Counted from the stretch's first letter, positions 43,399 through 52,579 are shown. The stretch: DNA of 64,000 nucleotides from DATACQ01 sp036555515 (GCA_036555515.1 DATBLC010000417.1:1-64000), one strand, 5' to 3'. Program-made: numbers and translations. The notes: generated from the sequence alone by a model not told the origin.

Positions 43399-43516
43399 TG
43401 ATGCGCTTAGCGCTGGCCTGTAGAGAAAATTAGCAGACCCGAAAATCCAGATCAATGCTAAATTAAAAAGAGACCACAACGCTTCAGCAAATCGTTTTCA
43501 GGGCGACGCGTTCCCT

Positions 43517-43544
43517 TTGGCACCGGGACTGGACGTGGTATTAT
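43517..43544 (+). promoter_or_regulatory. Promoter of the selenoprotein glutaredoxin gene
   Basis: TTGGCA (43517-43522), 16 bases, TATTAT (43539-43544): five of six matches at both boxes. The start codon is 40 bases further on. Confidence 0.55.
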
Positions 43545-43583
43545 GATGGCGGTTCAATTTTTAAGAGTGGAGGTCTTTGAAAC

Positions 43584-43817
43584 ATGGCGAGATCGGTTGT
43601 CGTTTACACGCAACCCGGCTGAGGGCCCTGCCATAAGGAGGTAGAGTTTCTATCTCAGATGGGCGTCAGCTTCGTGGAAAAAAACGTACGCGCCGACAAA
43701 GCGGCGTTGCAGGAACTGCTCGAAAAAGGATTTCAAAGCACGCCGGTCACGATCATCGACGGCGAGTCAGTAGTCGGCTTCGACCAGCAAAAAATCTCCA
43801 AGCTTTTGGGTCTATAA
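43584..43817 (+). CDS. Selenocysteine-containing glutaredoxin
   Basis: A 77-residue protein from ATG 43584 to TAA 43815, with an in-frame TGA at 43620-43622 (residue 13). Reading that codon as selenocysteine gives VVYTQPGUGPCHKEVEFL, the glutaredoxin active site with U in place of the first Cys. The frame then continues intact with the cis-Pro motif STPVTIIDG at residues 56-64 and GFDQQKISKLLGL at the end, a full-length NrdH/Grx fold. A stem GAGGTAG/CTATCTC with loop AGTTT starts 15 bases after the TGA, where bacterial SECIS hairpins lie. Alternatives (a pseudogene stop) are less likely because the rest is undamaged. Thiol-disulfide exchange in the cytoplasm is expected. Confidence 0.88.
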
Positions 43818-44355
43818 CGCTAGGGAGCGAGAAGTGAAATTCTGCGGTGATCTCGAATTCGCGAATTGACAAGACAATAGGGTCTTCCACGAATGGGACA
43901 AAGGGTTTGGATGGTTGTGCAAAAAGGATTCGGATATCTAACCGCAGAGCCGCAGGTCGTATTAAAAAATAGCCATTCGCCCTTCGACGTGCTCAGGACG
44001 AACGGCTAGTACTTGAATTATCAATTACGCCATCCCGTTCGTGCTGAGGCCCTCGAAGCATGAACGGATTTTTTCTCACGACCGCATAGGACGGGGAATT
44101 GGAAAATTTCGAATTGCGAAATTCGAATTTCCGAGTTTTACTCTGCGACCTGGGCGTCTCTGTGGTGAAATCACTTTTTGTTGCGGCTTTACAACGTTGC
44201 GTTCCCGTCTGGTTTCCTGGTCCCGATCGTGAGCTTTGCTCGCTCATGCCCGCTCGCTCGTAGAGCATTTCCGATGGTGTGGGCGCGTCGTCCTGGAAGA
44301 GTACCTCGCCCGTCGGCGGGCTCTCGTGCGCAAAGCAGTTTTTGTTCGGCGTATG
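43818..44355. other. Intergenic region with inverted repeat pair
   Basis: No gene. It holds the inverted repeats at 43972-44006 and 44031-44067 and an AT-rich palindrome-like stretch around 44097-44130 (AATTTCGAATTGCGAAATTC). Confidence 0.5.
43972..44067. repeat. Inverted pair of a 33 bp REP-like repeat
   Basis: Arm 1 (43972-44006) reads CCATTCGCCCTTCGACGTGC then TCAGGACGAACGG. Arm 2 (44031-44067) reads CCGTTCGTGCTGAGGCCC then TCGAAGCATGAACGG, close to its reverse complement. Similar TTCGTGCTGAG/CTTCGA palindromes are frequent between genes in many environmental bacteria. Confidence 0.6.
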
Positions 44356-44622
44356 AACCCGGATTCCGCAGTTGCGCTCAGCAGGAAGCGCGAGGCGGGA
44401 ACCCTCACCGTAGCAAAGTCTCAGCCGAAGGCTGATCCGCCTGTGGCGGAGATGCCGTCTGCCTCTAAGCAAAGATCGATCAGTGGTGCGGTGAAAGCCA
44501 GTTCAGCCTGATAACGAGGAAACGCCAAAGTCCAAAATGACTTTGAAATTTCACAGTTGGACGCCTTCGCTACTCCAGGGTTCTAACTCGCTTCCGGGCT
44601 ACTCAGTGTAACTGCGGGATGA
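44356..44622 (-). repeat. IR265 palindromic element, copy 2 (reverse orientation)
   Basis: Left end AACCCGGATTCCGCAGTTGC, right end GTAACTGCGGGAT. The order of inner blocks is reversed relative to copy 1, including TCAGCCGAAGGCTGA and TCCGCC-TGT-GGCGGA. The right terminal repeat runs into the ATG at 44619 of the next gene. Confidence 0.75.
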
Positions 44623-45860
44623 ATCGCAGACAATTTCTACGCGCGCTGTCGGCGGGAGCCGTCGGGCTTACAGGCGGATGTGGTCTGTCCTTCGAAGACG
44701 GCATCTTCAATCCCTGCCTGCCGGGGCCTTTGCCTGAGCGTTTGAAAAACCACGCGGCCGTGCGCGCGGCGTGGGCGGGAATCGACGCCGCCAAACTTTG
44801 GGATTGTCACGTGCACGTCGCCGGTGTCGGCGATGGTGGCACGGGCGTGTGGCACGCCCCGGAAATGAAAAGCTGGTTCCATCCGTGGCAGACCTTGCAA
44901 CGGCGCGTCTATCTCAACGCCGCTTGCACCGAGCGTGAGGGTAGTGTTGATCAGGATTTTCTGCGGCGGCTGACGGAGTGCCTCGGCGCTTTTCCGCCCG
45001 GCGCCAAGGCGATGCTGCTCGCATTCGATTTCAATTATGACGAGCGCGGGACGCGGCGCGAGGACCTGAGCGCCTTTCATGTGCCCAATCGCTACGCCGC
45101 GGCGACCGCTCACCGTTTCGCTGCGCTTTTCGAGTGGATCTGTTCAGTGCATCCCTACCGGGCCGATGCGCTCGAAGAACTTGAATGGTGCGTTGCTAAC
45201 GGTGCCCGCGCGGTCAAATGGCTGCCCTCCGCGATGGGTATGGACCCGGCGTCGCCCCGCTGCGACCGCTTTTACGCGGCGCTGGCGCGCCATCGCTTGC
45301 CGCTTCTTAGTCACGGCGGCGAAGAGATGGCTGTGTACGGCGGTAAATTTCATGATTTTAACAATCCCTTGCGGTTGCGCCGGCCACTTCATCATGGTGT
45401 GCGAGTCATTGTCGCACACTGTGCGTCGCTTGGAGGCCATGTCGATATCGACAAATCGATCGTCGGGCCGGCGCTGCCTGCCTTTGAGCTTTTCGCACGC
45501 CTCATGGGCGAGTCCAGATACGAAGGGCAGTTGTTCGGTGAAATCTCCGCCGTAACCCAAGCAAACCGCGCCGGCCCGCAGTTAGAGATCTTGCTAAAAC
45601 GTGCTGAGTGGCATCATCGTTTGATCAACGGCTCGGATTACCCGTTGCCGGGCGTGTTTCCGCTTTTTGCCCCGCGTCGCTTTGTCGAACGAGGCTACTT
45701 GAACGAGGACGAGGCAAGGGTTCTCTTGGAAATCCGCAGGTATAATCCACTGCTTTTCGATTTCGTCCTTAAACGCAGCCTGGCCAAAGACGGCAAAAGA
45801 TTCGCGCCGGCGGTGTTCGAGTCGCGCCGGGCATTTGAGATTCAAGCACAAAAACCATGA
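44619..45860 (+). CDS. Exported amidohydrolase-2 family protein
   Basis: A 413-residue protein from ATG 44619. Start MNRRQFLRALSAGAVGLTGG then CGLS combines a twin-arginine-like signal with a lipobox (TGGC). The TIM-barrel hydrolase shows DCHVHVAG (metal HxH), LPLLSHGGEEM, VIVAHCASLGGH and NGSDYPLPG with the catalytic Asp. The ATG and its upstream GCGGG lie in the terminal repeat of IR265 copy 2. An extracytoplasmic location sets it apart from the cytoplasmic members at 57284 and 59711. Confidence 0.82.
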   Translation: MNRRQFLRALSAGAVGLTGGCGLSFEDGIFNPCLPGPLPERLKNHAAVRAAWAGIDAAKLWDCHVHVAGVGDGGTGVWHAPEMKSWFHPWQTLQRRVYLNAACTEREGSVDQDFLRRLTECLGAFPPGAKAMLLAFDFNYDERGTRREDLSAFHVPNRYAAATAHRFAALFEWICSVHPYRADALEELEWCVANGARAVKWLPSAMGMDPASPRCDRFYAALARHRLPLLSHGGEEMAVYGGKFHDFNNPLRLRRPLHHGVRVIVAHCASLGGHVDIDKSIVGPALPAFELFARLMGESRYEGQLFGEISAVTQANRAGPQLEILLKRAEWHHRLINGSDYPLPGVFPLFAPRRFVERGYLNEDEARVLLEIRRYNPLLFDFVLKRSLAKDGKRFAPAVFESRRAFEIQAQKP

Positions 45861-45952
45861 AAACTCTGGTTCAGGTCGTTAAAATCGATATCCGGAATCT
45901 TCACCGGCTTGAACGAATTGAACTTTTTGAACGGCCGTGAATGGGCGGACGG

Positions 45953-46648
45953 TCATTTCGATTTGTAACCCGAAGCGCTGAGCATCTTGCCGGTGACGCC
46001 CTTGGACTCGTCGCTGGCGAGATAGACAAATATGTCGGTCACCGACTCCGGTTTACTGCCTGCATAGCCCGTCAGTTTCGTCGCGACGTAGCCCGGCTCC
46101 ACGGAGTTTACTCGAATGTTGCTAGAACGAGTTTCAGCGGCCATTGTTACGGTAAATCCTTCCAATCCCCATTTGGATGCAGCATAGGCGATAAAGTTGG
46201 CATAGGCGCCGCGGCCGATCATCGATGAGACGTTGATGATCGCGCCGCTCTTTTGCTTAATCATGATCGGCAACACAGCTCGGCTAACGAGAAATGGCCC
46301 GCGCAAATTGACCGCGATGGTGTAGTCCCATTTTTTTACATCCAGCTCGGTTACGGGCGCCGGTCGGGTCATGACGCCGGCGTTGTTGACGAGGACGTCG
46401 ATGCGGCTAAACTTCATTTGCACTTTGCCAATGAAATCCTTGACTGAATCCTCGAGCGAAACATCGCAAGTCCAGCCGTGGCAGTCTGCGCCGAGCTTGC
46501 GAATCTCCGCGGCGGTCTGCTCGAGTTCGCTGCCCGTGCGCGCGCACAGCGCCAGTTTGGCGCCTTCGCGGGCGTATGCCATGGCGATGGCTTTGCCGAT
46601 GCCTCTGCCGCCGCCGGTGATGACGCAAACCTGGTCTTTGAGCTTCAT
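45953..46648 (-). CDS. Short-chain dehydrogenase/reductase
   Basis: A 231-residue protein from ATG 46648. Classical SDR: cofactor motif TGGGRGIG near residue 12, NNAG at about 90, catalytic Ser in INVSS and YAASK (Tyr-x3-Lys) at about 158. An Arg/Ala pair after the second strand (CARTGSEL) suggests NADP(H). Divergent from the next ABC-binding gene. Substrate unknown. Confidence 0.92.
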   Translation of the reverse strand: MKLKDQVCVITGGGRGIGKAIAMAYAREGAKLALCARTGSELEQTAAEIRKLGADCHGWTCDVSLEDSVKDFIGKVQMKFSRIDVLVNNAGVMTRPAPVTELDVKKWDYTIAVNLRGPFLVSRAVLPIMIKQKSGAIINVSSMIGRGAYANFIAYAASKWGLEGFTVTMAAETRSSNIRVNSVEPGYVATKLTGYAGSKPESVTDIFVYLASDESKGVTGKMLSASGYKSK

Positions 46649-46780
46649 TCTGGTCGCCTGGGAGTAATGGAGTATTGTGTTAACGCAATTGTTACATTGA
46701 TTTGACCGAGCTGCCAACGGGCGCTTGAGGCGCGCCGCGCGAGGCGATAGAAGGGAGCTGACCGGGAAAGGGGAATTTCG

Positions 46781-47656
46781 ATGGATATTCTAAACGTGAC
46801 TGGGTATCAACGGCGGACACCCCAAGTTGTGGCGGAATTTAAAGGCTTTTTCGAGAAAGAAGGGCTCAAGATCAATTTTCACGAGACCACGTACGCGCCC
46901 GATCACAACAAAGGCATGGCGGAAGGACGCTGGGACTTTACCCTGAGCAGCGCTGATACGATGATCGCTCGCACCACCACCGACGGAACGGACTATATGC
47001 TTTTCATGCAGGCTGAAGAGGGACTGAGCGCATACTTGATCGGCCAAGACGGGATCGATTCGCTGGAGCAGCTGCGTGGCAAAGTATTGGCCGGCGACCC
47101 GGGCGATTCGAATCTGGATCTCATTCGCAAAAAGATTCTGCGCGCCCACGGTATGGACGATTCCGAATATGAAATTGAAATCATCGGCAGCTCGCCGGTG
47201 CGTCTAGAAGCTTTCTTGCAACGCCGCGTCGCAGCCGCGATGTTGACTCCTCCGGCATCGGATAAAGCGCTGGCCGCGGGTGGCGTGCTGCTCGCCAAGG
47301 CGGCAGATTATGTGCCCGGTTGGCCGCTTACCTGCGGCTGGACGCTGCGGCGCTGGCTTGAGAGTCATCGCGCATTGACGGTTCGCTTCATTCGCGCCTG
47401 GGCCAACGCCACCGATTGGCTGCTTCGGCCGGAGAACCGCACTGAGACTCTGGAGTTATTGATGACGAGAGAAAACCTCACTCTCGCATCGGCCCAAGAG
47501 GCTTATCAAAAAGTCGTGCCGAAGGCGCGGATCAATCCCGCGGCGTTGCAAACAGTCATCGCGCTTAGAAAAGAGATGGGAGTTTATAAACCGCCCTTCG
47601 ATCCGCCCGAGAGGTTCTACGATGATAGTTACTGGCGCGAAGCAACGGGAAGTTAA
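46781..47656 (+). CDS. SsuA/NMT1-like binding protein lacking a signal peptide
   Basis: A 291-residue protein from ATG 46781 (GGGGAATTTCG upstream). The fold of NMT1/SsuA substrate-binding proteins is visible: VVAEFKGFFEKEGLKINFHE, GMAEGRWDFTLSSADTMIA, LRGKVLAGDPGDSNLDLIRK and FIRAWANATDWLL. Unlike the protein at 22887 it has no signal peptide; the first beta-strand (MDILNVTGYQRR) starts at the initiator. It may act inside the cell as an enzyme or sensor, or be exported with a cryptic start. No transporter genes adjoin it. Confidence 0.75.
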   Translation: MDILNVTGYQRRTPQVVAEFKGFFEKEGLKINFHETTYAPDHNKGMAEGRWDFTLSSADTMIARTTTDGTDYMLFMQAEEGLSAYLIGQDGIDSLEQLRGKVLAGDPGDSNLDLIRKKILRAHGMDDSEYEIEIIGSSPVRLEAFLQRRVAAAMLTPPASDKALAAGGVLLAKAADYVPGWPLTCGWTLRRWLESHRALTVRFIRAWANATDWLLRPENRTETLELLMTRENLTLASAQEAYQKVVPKARINPAALQTVIALRKEMGVYKPPFDPPERFYDDSYWREATGS

Positions 47657-47846
47657 TAAAATAAGCCAAACAGTGTGACCCCTAGCGGCAAAGTATAGCT
47701 GATCACGGCTGGTTCAAGCCGTCCGAGCGAAATTGGTCCGTTGAACAACTTGAACGTATGGAACGATCTGAGCGTTTGCAACATACCTGAGCGGACGGCG
47801 CGCCTTTGAGGTGAGATCATAAAACAGCGGCGAACAGAAGCCCCGT

Positions 47847-48191
47847 TCAAAACTTACTAAACAAGGAACGGAGAATCATGCTCACGATGCTGAGCACGAT
47901 GGCGCCAAAAAAGGCGGACCAAAAGCCGGCAACGTAGAAACCCGGCACCAGGAACGAGGCTAGCTGCAGCATCAATGCATTGATCACCAAGAGGAATAAC
48001 CCGAAAGTCAGTAATGCCAGCGGAAAGGTCAGGATTTTCAGCACAAGGCCGATCGTCGCGTTGACTAAACCGATGGCTATGGCGGCGAGGAGCGCTGCGC
48101 CCAATCCGGCCACTTTGATGCCAGGAAAAAGATAAGCCACGATTATCAAGGCGGCGGCGCTGATCAACCAATGAAGCAACAGGGCAATCAT
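47847..48191 (-). CDS. Phage holin family (PF04020) small membrane protein
   Basis: A 114-residue protein from ATG 48191 with four membrane helices (LLHWLISAAALIIVAYLFPGI, GAALLAAIAIGLVNATIGLVL, FPLALLTFGLFLLVINALML, GAIVLSIVSMILRSLF). The PF04020 signature VNATIGLVLKILTFPL is present. Despite the name, chromosomal members are of unknown function. Confidence 0.85.
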   Translation of the reverse strand: MIALLLHWLISAAALIIVAYLFPGIKVAGLGAALLAAIAIGLVNATIGLVLKILTFPLALLTFGLFLLVINALMLQLASFLVPGFYVAGFWSAFFGAIVLSIVSMILRSLFSKF

Positions 48192-48252
48192 TATTAAGTC
48201 TTGCTAATTAACAGAAGGTTGCGCCGGGCTCAACCCCATGACGCCGCAACCC

Positions 48253-48280
48253 TTGCGGGCGAAGTGACAGAATGTATTAT
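48253..48280 (+). promoter_or_regulatory. Probable promoter of the aldolase gene
   Basis: TTGCGG (48253-48258), 16 bases, TATTAT (48275-48280), 35 bases before the start codon. Confidence 0.4.
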
Positions 48281-48314
48281 GTGGCCATGATCAGGGAAAA
48301 GGAGGGAAGTCGCC

Positions 48315-49334
48315 ATGTCCAAACAGGAACTTGAAGCCGTTGCCCAGGCGATGGTGGCCAAGGGAAAGGGAATTCTTGCGGCCGATGAAAGCATGGGCAC
48401 GATCAAACGGCGCTTTGACAGCATTAAAGTTGAATCAAACGAAAACAACCGCCGCGCTTACCGGGAAATGCTTTTTACGACGCCGGGGTTGGAGGAAGCG
48501 ATCAGCGGGGTGATCCTGTTCGATGAAACGATTCGCACGGCGGCCAGCGACGGCGCGCCGTTTCCCCAGGTGCTGTCAAAGAAAGGCATCATACCGGGCA
48601 TTAAAGTCGATAAAGGCCCGGTTGATATACCCGGCTTTTCTGGCGAAGTCGTGACCGAGGGCCTCGATGGCTTACGCGCGCGGGTGAAAGAATACAAAGA
48701 ATTTGGCGCCAAGTTCGCTAAGTGGCGCGCGGTCATCACCATCGGCGATGGCATCCCAACCTACACTTGCCTGGAAGCCAACGCCCATGCGCTGGCGCGT
48801 TACGCCGCGCTGTGCCAGGAAGGCGGCCTGGTGCCGATTGTCGAACCTGAAGTGTTATTAGATGGCAATCACACCATCGAGCGGTGCGAGGAGGTGACGG
48901 AATCGACGCTACGGATCACGTTTTCAACCCTCATGAGGCATCGGGTTCACCTCGAAGGCATGATTCTTAAGCCGAGCATGGTGGTTTCCGGCAAAGAGAA
49001 CTCCCGGCAGGCCGGGGTAGAGGAAGTCGCCGAGCGCACCATTCGCTGCCTGAAACGAACCGTCCCCGCCGCCGTGCCCGGCATCGCATTTTTGTCCGGC
49101 GGGCAAAGCGCGGTGAGCGCCACCGAGCACTTGAACGCCATGAACAGGCTTGGGTCCCACCCGTGGCAGGTAAGTTTTTCGTACGCGCGCGCGCTGCAGG
49201 ACCCGGCGATCAAGGCCTGGAAGGGCGAGGCGGCTAATGTCGCGACGGCGCAAAAAATCTTTTACCACCGCGCGAAAATGAACGGTGCGGCGCGCAGCGG
49301 CAGCTACAGCAAGGAGATGGAAGCCGCGGCATAG
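48315..49334 (+). CDS. Class I fructose-bisphosphate aldolase
   Basis: A 339-residue protein from ATG 48315 with AGGAGGGAAG upstream. It resembles the animal/plant type: GKGILAADESMGTIKRRF, GVILFDETIRTAASDG, KWRAVITIGDGIPT, VPIVEPEVLLDG, and the Schiff-base lysine in LEGMILKPSMV. GIAFLSGGQSAVSATEHLNAM and a C-terminal tail ending EMEAAA complete it. It cleaves fructose 1,6-bisphosphate in glycolysis or gluconeogenesis. No other glycolytic genes adjoin. Confidence 0.95.
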   Translation: MSKQELEAVAQAMVAKGKGILAADESMGTIKRRFDSIKVESNENNRRAYREMLFTTPGLEEAISGVILFDETIRTAASDGAPFPQVLSKKGIIPGIKVDKGPVDIPGFSGEVVTEGLDGLRARVKEYKEFGAKFAKWRAVITIGDGIPTYTCLEANAHALARYAALCQEGGLVPIVEPEVLLDGNHTIERCEEVTESTLRITFSTLMRHRVHLEGMILKPSMVVSGKENSRQAGVEEVAERTIRCLKRTVPAAVPGIAFLSGGQSAVSATEHLNAMNRLGSHPWQVSFSYARALQDPAIKAWKGEAANVATAQKIFYHRAKMNGAARSGSYSKEMEAAA

Positions 49335-49370
49335 CAGAATCTGCGACCTTGTTACCAAAGCGGAGGTTAC

Positions 49371-49757
49371 TTGGCCAAGCATACCGGCGGGTGCCACTGC
49401 GGACGGGTCAAGTTTGAAGTCGAAGCGCCCGCCGCAATCGAGGCGTTGGAGTGCAACTGTTCCATGTGCGCCAAGAGCGGCTTTCTTCATCTCATCGTGC
49501 CAAAAGACAAGTTCACGCTTATCCGGGGTGCCGAGTTTCTCAGCGCCTATACGTTCAACACCGGCGTCGCCAAACATCTCTTCTGCAGCATCTGCGGCAT
49601 CAAATCTTTCTATGTGCCTCGTTCACATCCGGACGGATACAGCGTTAATGTGAAGTGTCTCGAGCCGGACACGATTGGCAAGATTGTCATTACGCCGTTT
49701 AACGGCAAGCATTGGGAACAATCCGCCGCTGAGTTAGCACCTTTATCGAAGGAGTAG
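49371..49757 (+). CDS. GFA-family (glutathione-dependent formaldehyde-activating-like) zinc protein
   Basis: A 128-residue protein from a TTG at 49371, supported by GCGGAGGT six bases before. The zinc/cysteine pattern is complete: GGCHCGRVKFEVEAP, CNCSMCAKSGF and FCSICGIKSFYVPRS. Some members bind glutathione-formaldehyde adducts; most are unassigned. It follows the aldolase gene by 36 bases. Confidence 0.88.
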   Translation: MAKHTGGCHCGRVKFEVEAPAAIEALECNCSMCAKSGFLHLIVPKDKFTLIRGAEFLSAYTFNTGVAKHLFCSICGIKSFYVPRSHPDGYSVNVKCLEPDTIGKIVITPFNGKHWEQSAAELAPLSKE

Positions 49758-49764
49758 CATCCCG

Positions 49765-49983
49765 ATGGATATCGAAACGGTGGGCTTTGTTGTCGGCATC
49801 GTCGGCGCGGTACTGGTGAAAGCTTCCATGGGCGACATGAGGAACCGGTCCGCGCGCTCGGAGCTGGAAAAGTCTCTGGGACGCGAGCCGGAAAATCCTG
49901 CGCTCAAAACCTTCGTGCGTGGTCTAGGTTTGGTGTTGGCCGGTCTTGGGCTTGAAACCTATGCCCGCCTATTCATGAATTAA
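49765..49983 (+). CDS. Small membrane protein, hypothetical
   Basis: A 72-residue protein from ATG 49765, seven bases after the GFA gene, with GGAGTAGCATCCC upstream. Two hydrophobic segments (VGFVVGIVGAVLVKASM; GLGLVLAGLGLETYARLFM) flank a charged loop with SARSELEKSLGREPEN. Family not recognised. Confidence 0.65.
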   Translation: MDIETVGFVVGIVGAVLVKASMGDMRNRSARSELEKSLGREPENPALKTFVRGLGLVLAGLGLETYARLFMN

Positions 49984-50181
49984 CGAGTTCCAGCCGTTAT
50001 GATTGCGAGAGCGATTTTTGCACCGTGTTTGCTGTCTCATGGACAGCCGATTTGGATAGTCAAGCTTCCATTCGAGTGGTTGACGGACCGCCTGTCATTT
50101 CGTAAGGTGCCAAGATAAGGATCGTCGGAAAAACGCTCGCAGTAGAAAAGTTACCGGCTGTAGGTAAAAGGAGGACTGGCA

Positions 50182-51882
50182 ATGGATTATGATCTGCTCA
50201 TTCGCGGTGGCCGCGTGGTTGACGGCTCGGGATTGCCTTCTTATATCGCCGACGTCGGCGTAAAGGACGGCAAGATTGCCGAAGTCGGGCGCTTGCGCGG
50301 CGGCGCGGCGCGCGCCATCGATGCCGGCGGATTGGCAGTGTCGCCCGGTTTCATCGATCATCACACCCATCTCGACGCGCAGATGCTCTGGGACCCCTAC
50401 GGAACCTGCGAGCCGCAGCATGGCATTACGACGGTCGTCATGGGCAACTGCGGTTTGGCGCTGGCGCCGGTCCGGCAAGGCATCGAGGAAGCCATTGTAA
50501 AGAGCTTTGTTCGCGTCGAAGCGATTCCGCGATCCGCCTTGGAGCAGGGGGTGAAATGGAACTGGCATAGCTACGGTGAGTATCTCGACAACTTCGAGGG
50601 CAAAGTCGGCATCAACGTCAGCGGGCTGGTGGGCCATATTGCGGTGCGCCACAACGTCATGGGCGAAGAAGCGGTGGAGCGCAAAGCCACCGGAGCGGAA
50701 GTGCAAAAAATGCGCGGCCTGGTGCTGGAGGCGATGGAAGGCGGAGCTCTGGGTATTTCGACCAACCGCAACGAGCGCCATATGCGCGAGGACGGTAAAC
50801 CGGTGGCGAGCCGCTTGGCCGATGACGAAGAATTCTTCGCGCTGTGCGACGTCTTGGCGGAGCGCAATGGCGGCGTGATCGAAACGATCCTCGGCCGCAA
50901 CAAGATCGAGCACTTTAAGTGGTACCACGAGCTCGCCAAGCGGACGCAACGGCCGGTTCTGTGGCAGAGTTTGCAACACCGCTGGGCGGAGCCCAATCTC
51001 TGGCGCGAGCAATTAAACGCCGTGGAGCCGATCTTCAAGGCCGGCTACCAAGCCTACGGCCTGTCTCACACCGTCCCCCTGGTGCGCCATTTTACTTTGA
51101 GGGATTGCCAGATCTTTGACGAGTTTCCAACTTGGAAAAATCTCATGTTCCTGCCCGTTGAGGTGCGCAAACAAGCTTTTGCCGATGCGGATACGCGGCG
51201 CAAACTGCTGGCCGAACTGAATGATGATTCACGGCCGACGAACTATCACAAACGATGGGACGTGCCGAAGGTCGAAAGGGTCGTCAAGCCGGAAAACCAA
51301 ATATACGTCGGTAAGACTCTCGCCGAGCTAGGCGCGATGCGCAATCAGACGCCGCTGGACGCATTCTTGGATCTCTCGCTCGACGAAGATCTCGATACGA
51401 TCTTTTGGAACGCCAATAACGGTGGCGATTGGAACGCCATGGGGGAAATCTTGCGTAGCCCCTACGTCCTCATCGGTACTTCGGACGCGGGAGCTCATGT
51501 ACTATTCGGCGCGGACTTCGGTTACGGCACGATTCTGCTCGGTCTTTGGGTGCGCGAACGCCAGGTCATGACGTTGGAACAAGCGGTCAATAAATTGACG
51601 TTTCACGTGGCGTCCATCTTCGGTTTGCAGGGCCGCGGCCTGTTGCGCCCTGGATATGCCGCGGATATTGCTATTTTCGATCCCAAGACGGTTCGGGCGG
51701 AGGAGCCGGAATGGGCCAACGACTATCCAGCCGGGAGCAAGCGGATGGTGCAGCGCTCGGTGGGAGTTCATTACACGATCGTCAACGGCACCGTGATCAA
51801 TCATCAAGGTCGCATGACCGGTGATTTGCCGGGCCAGGTTATCCGCGGACCGCTCTTCCACGTCCGCAAAGCCGCGGCGTAA
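50182..51882 (+). CDS. N-acyl-D-amino-acid deacylase-type amidohydrolase
   Basis: A 566-residue protein from ATG 50182 with AAAGGAGGACTGG upstream. D-aminoacylase layout: a beta-sandwich start (YDLLIRGGRVVDGSGLPSY), metal site FIDHHTHLD (residues 58-65), GITTVVMGNCGLALAP, GALGISTNR, and the catalytic aspartate in IGTSDAGAHVLFGAD. LRPGYAADIAIFDP and a C-terminal NG-type strand close the sandwich. It probably hydrolyses N-acyl amino acids or related imides. It overlaps nothing and is followed two bases later by a Rieske gene. Confidence 0.9.
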   Translation: MDYDLLIRGGRVVDGSGLPSYIADVGVKDGKIAEVGRLRGGAARAIDAGGLAVSPGFIDHHTHLDAQMLWDPYGTCEPQHGITTVVMGNCGLALAPVRQGIEEAIVKSFVRVEAIPRSALEQGVKWNWHSYGEYLDNFEGKVGINVSGLVGHIAVRHNVMGEEAVERKATGAEVQKMRGLVLEAMEGGALGISTNRNERHMREDGKPVASRLADDEEFFALCDVLAERNGGVIETILGRNKIEHFKWYHELAKRTQRPVLWQSLQHRWAEPNLWREQLNAVEPIFKAGYQAYGLSHTVPLVRHFTLRDCQIFDEFPTWKNLMFLPVEVRKQAFADADTRRKLLAELNDDSRPTNYHKRWDVPKVERVVKPENQIYVGKTLAELGAMRNQTPLDAFLDLSLDEDLDTIFWNANNGGDWNAMGEILRSPYVLIGTSDAGAHVLFGADFGYGTILLGLWVRERQVMTLEQAVNKLTFHVASIFGLQGRGLLRPGYAADIAIFDPKTVRAEEPEWANDYPAGSKRMVQRSVGVHYTIVNGTVINHQGRMTGDLPGQVIRGPLFHVRKAAA

Positions 51883-51884
51883 CG

Positions 51885-52208
51885 ATGGGAGTGAGTTATA
51901 TTCCCGTGGCGCGCGCCGGCGAATTGAGCGCCGGCGCGATGAAGGAAGTCGACCTCGGCGGGCGCGCCGTGCTCGTGACGTTGGTTGAAGGGTGCTACTT
52001 CGCGTTCACCAAGGAATGCCCTCACGAAGGCGCCGACTTGAGCGCCGGCGGACAATTGCTCGCGGGCGCTAAAATCCGCTGCAACAACCATAGTTACTGT
52101 TTCGATCTGCGGTCGGGCGCTTGTTTGGTCCCCCAGGGGGGCGCGCCGCTCACGGTTTTGCCGGTGGAAGAACGCGGGGATGAGGTCTGCATCAAGCTTG
52201 TGTGGTAG
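51885..52208 (+). CDS. Rieske-type [2Fe-2S] ferredoxin
   Basis: A 107-residue protein from ATG 51885, two bases after the deacylase gene. Cluster ligands are CPH in TKECPHEGADL and CNNH in IRCNNHSYCFDL. NirD/ferredoxin-type single-domain Rieske proteins deliver electrons to oxygenases or reductases. The neighbours include no oxygenase, so its partner is unknown. Confidence 0.88.
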   Translation: MGVSYIPVARAGELSAGAMKEVDLGGRAVLVTLVEGCYFAFTKECPHEGADLSAGGQLLAGAKIRCNNHSYCFDLRSGACLVPQGGAPLTVLPVEERGDEVCIKLVW

Positions 52209-52579
52209 GCGGGTCGTGTTATGGATGCGCGCCTGCCCGCTTAAGCGAACTTAGTTACTGATGAGTTCGTTATTTAGAGACTATGTCGCTAGTGTGCGAC
52301 CGAGAGGCGAGCCCTTCCGATCGCGGTCAATGGTTCTCTGCCTTGCCGGCCACCACCCCGTCCTCTCCATGGGTGGAAATGCCCGCCGGCAGGGCCTGAA
52401 AACAACCTTTGCGCTCCTGTGCCCGCGCTCTCCAGGTCTCACCCCTCGGTCGCTGTTTGGTTACTCAATTGTGGACTCCTTAATAAGGCCAAAGCTTTTT
52501 TCCGCGACCGCAACCGAGGTTTGCCTCCCGAGGACGCATTTCCCGCAAACGGAGAATTGAGAATTCCGGTGCCTCCGAA
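52209..52579. other. Spacer without clear gene
   Basis: Open frames here (for example 52419-52607 on the plus strand) have no ribosome site and no recognisable content. No repeat found. Confidence 0.45.
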
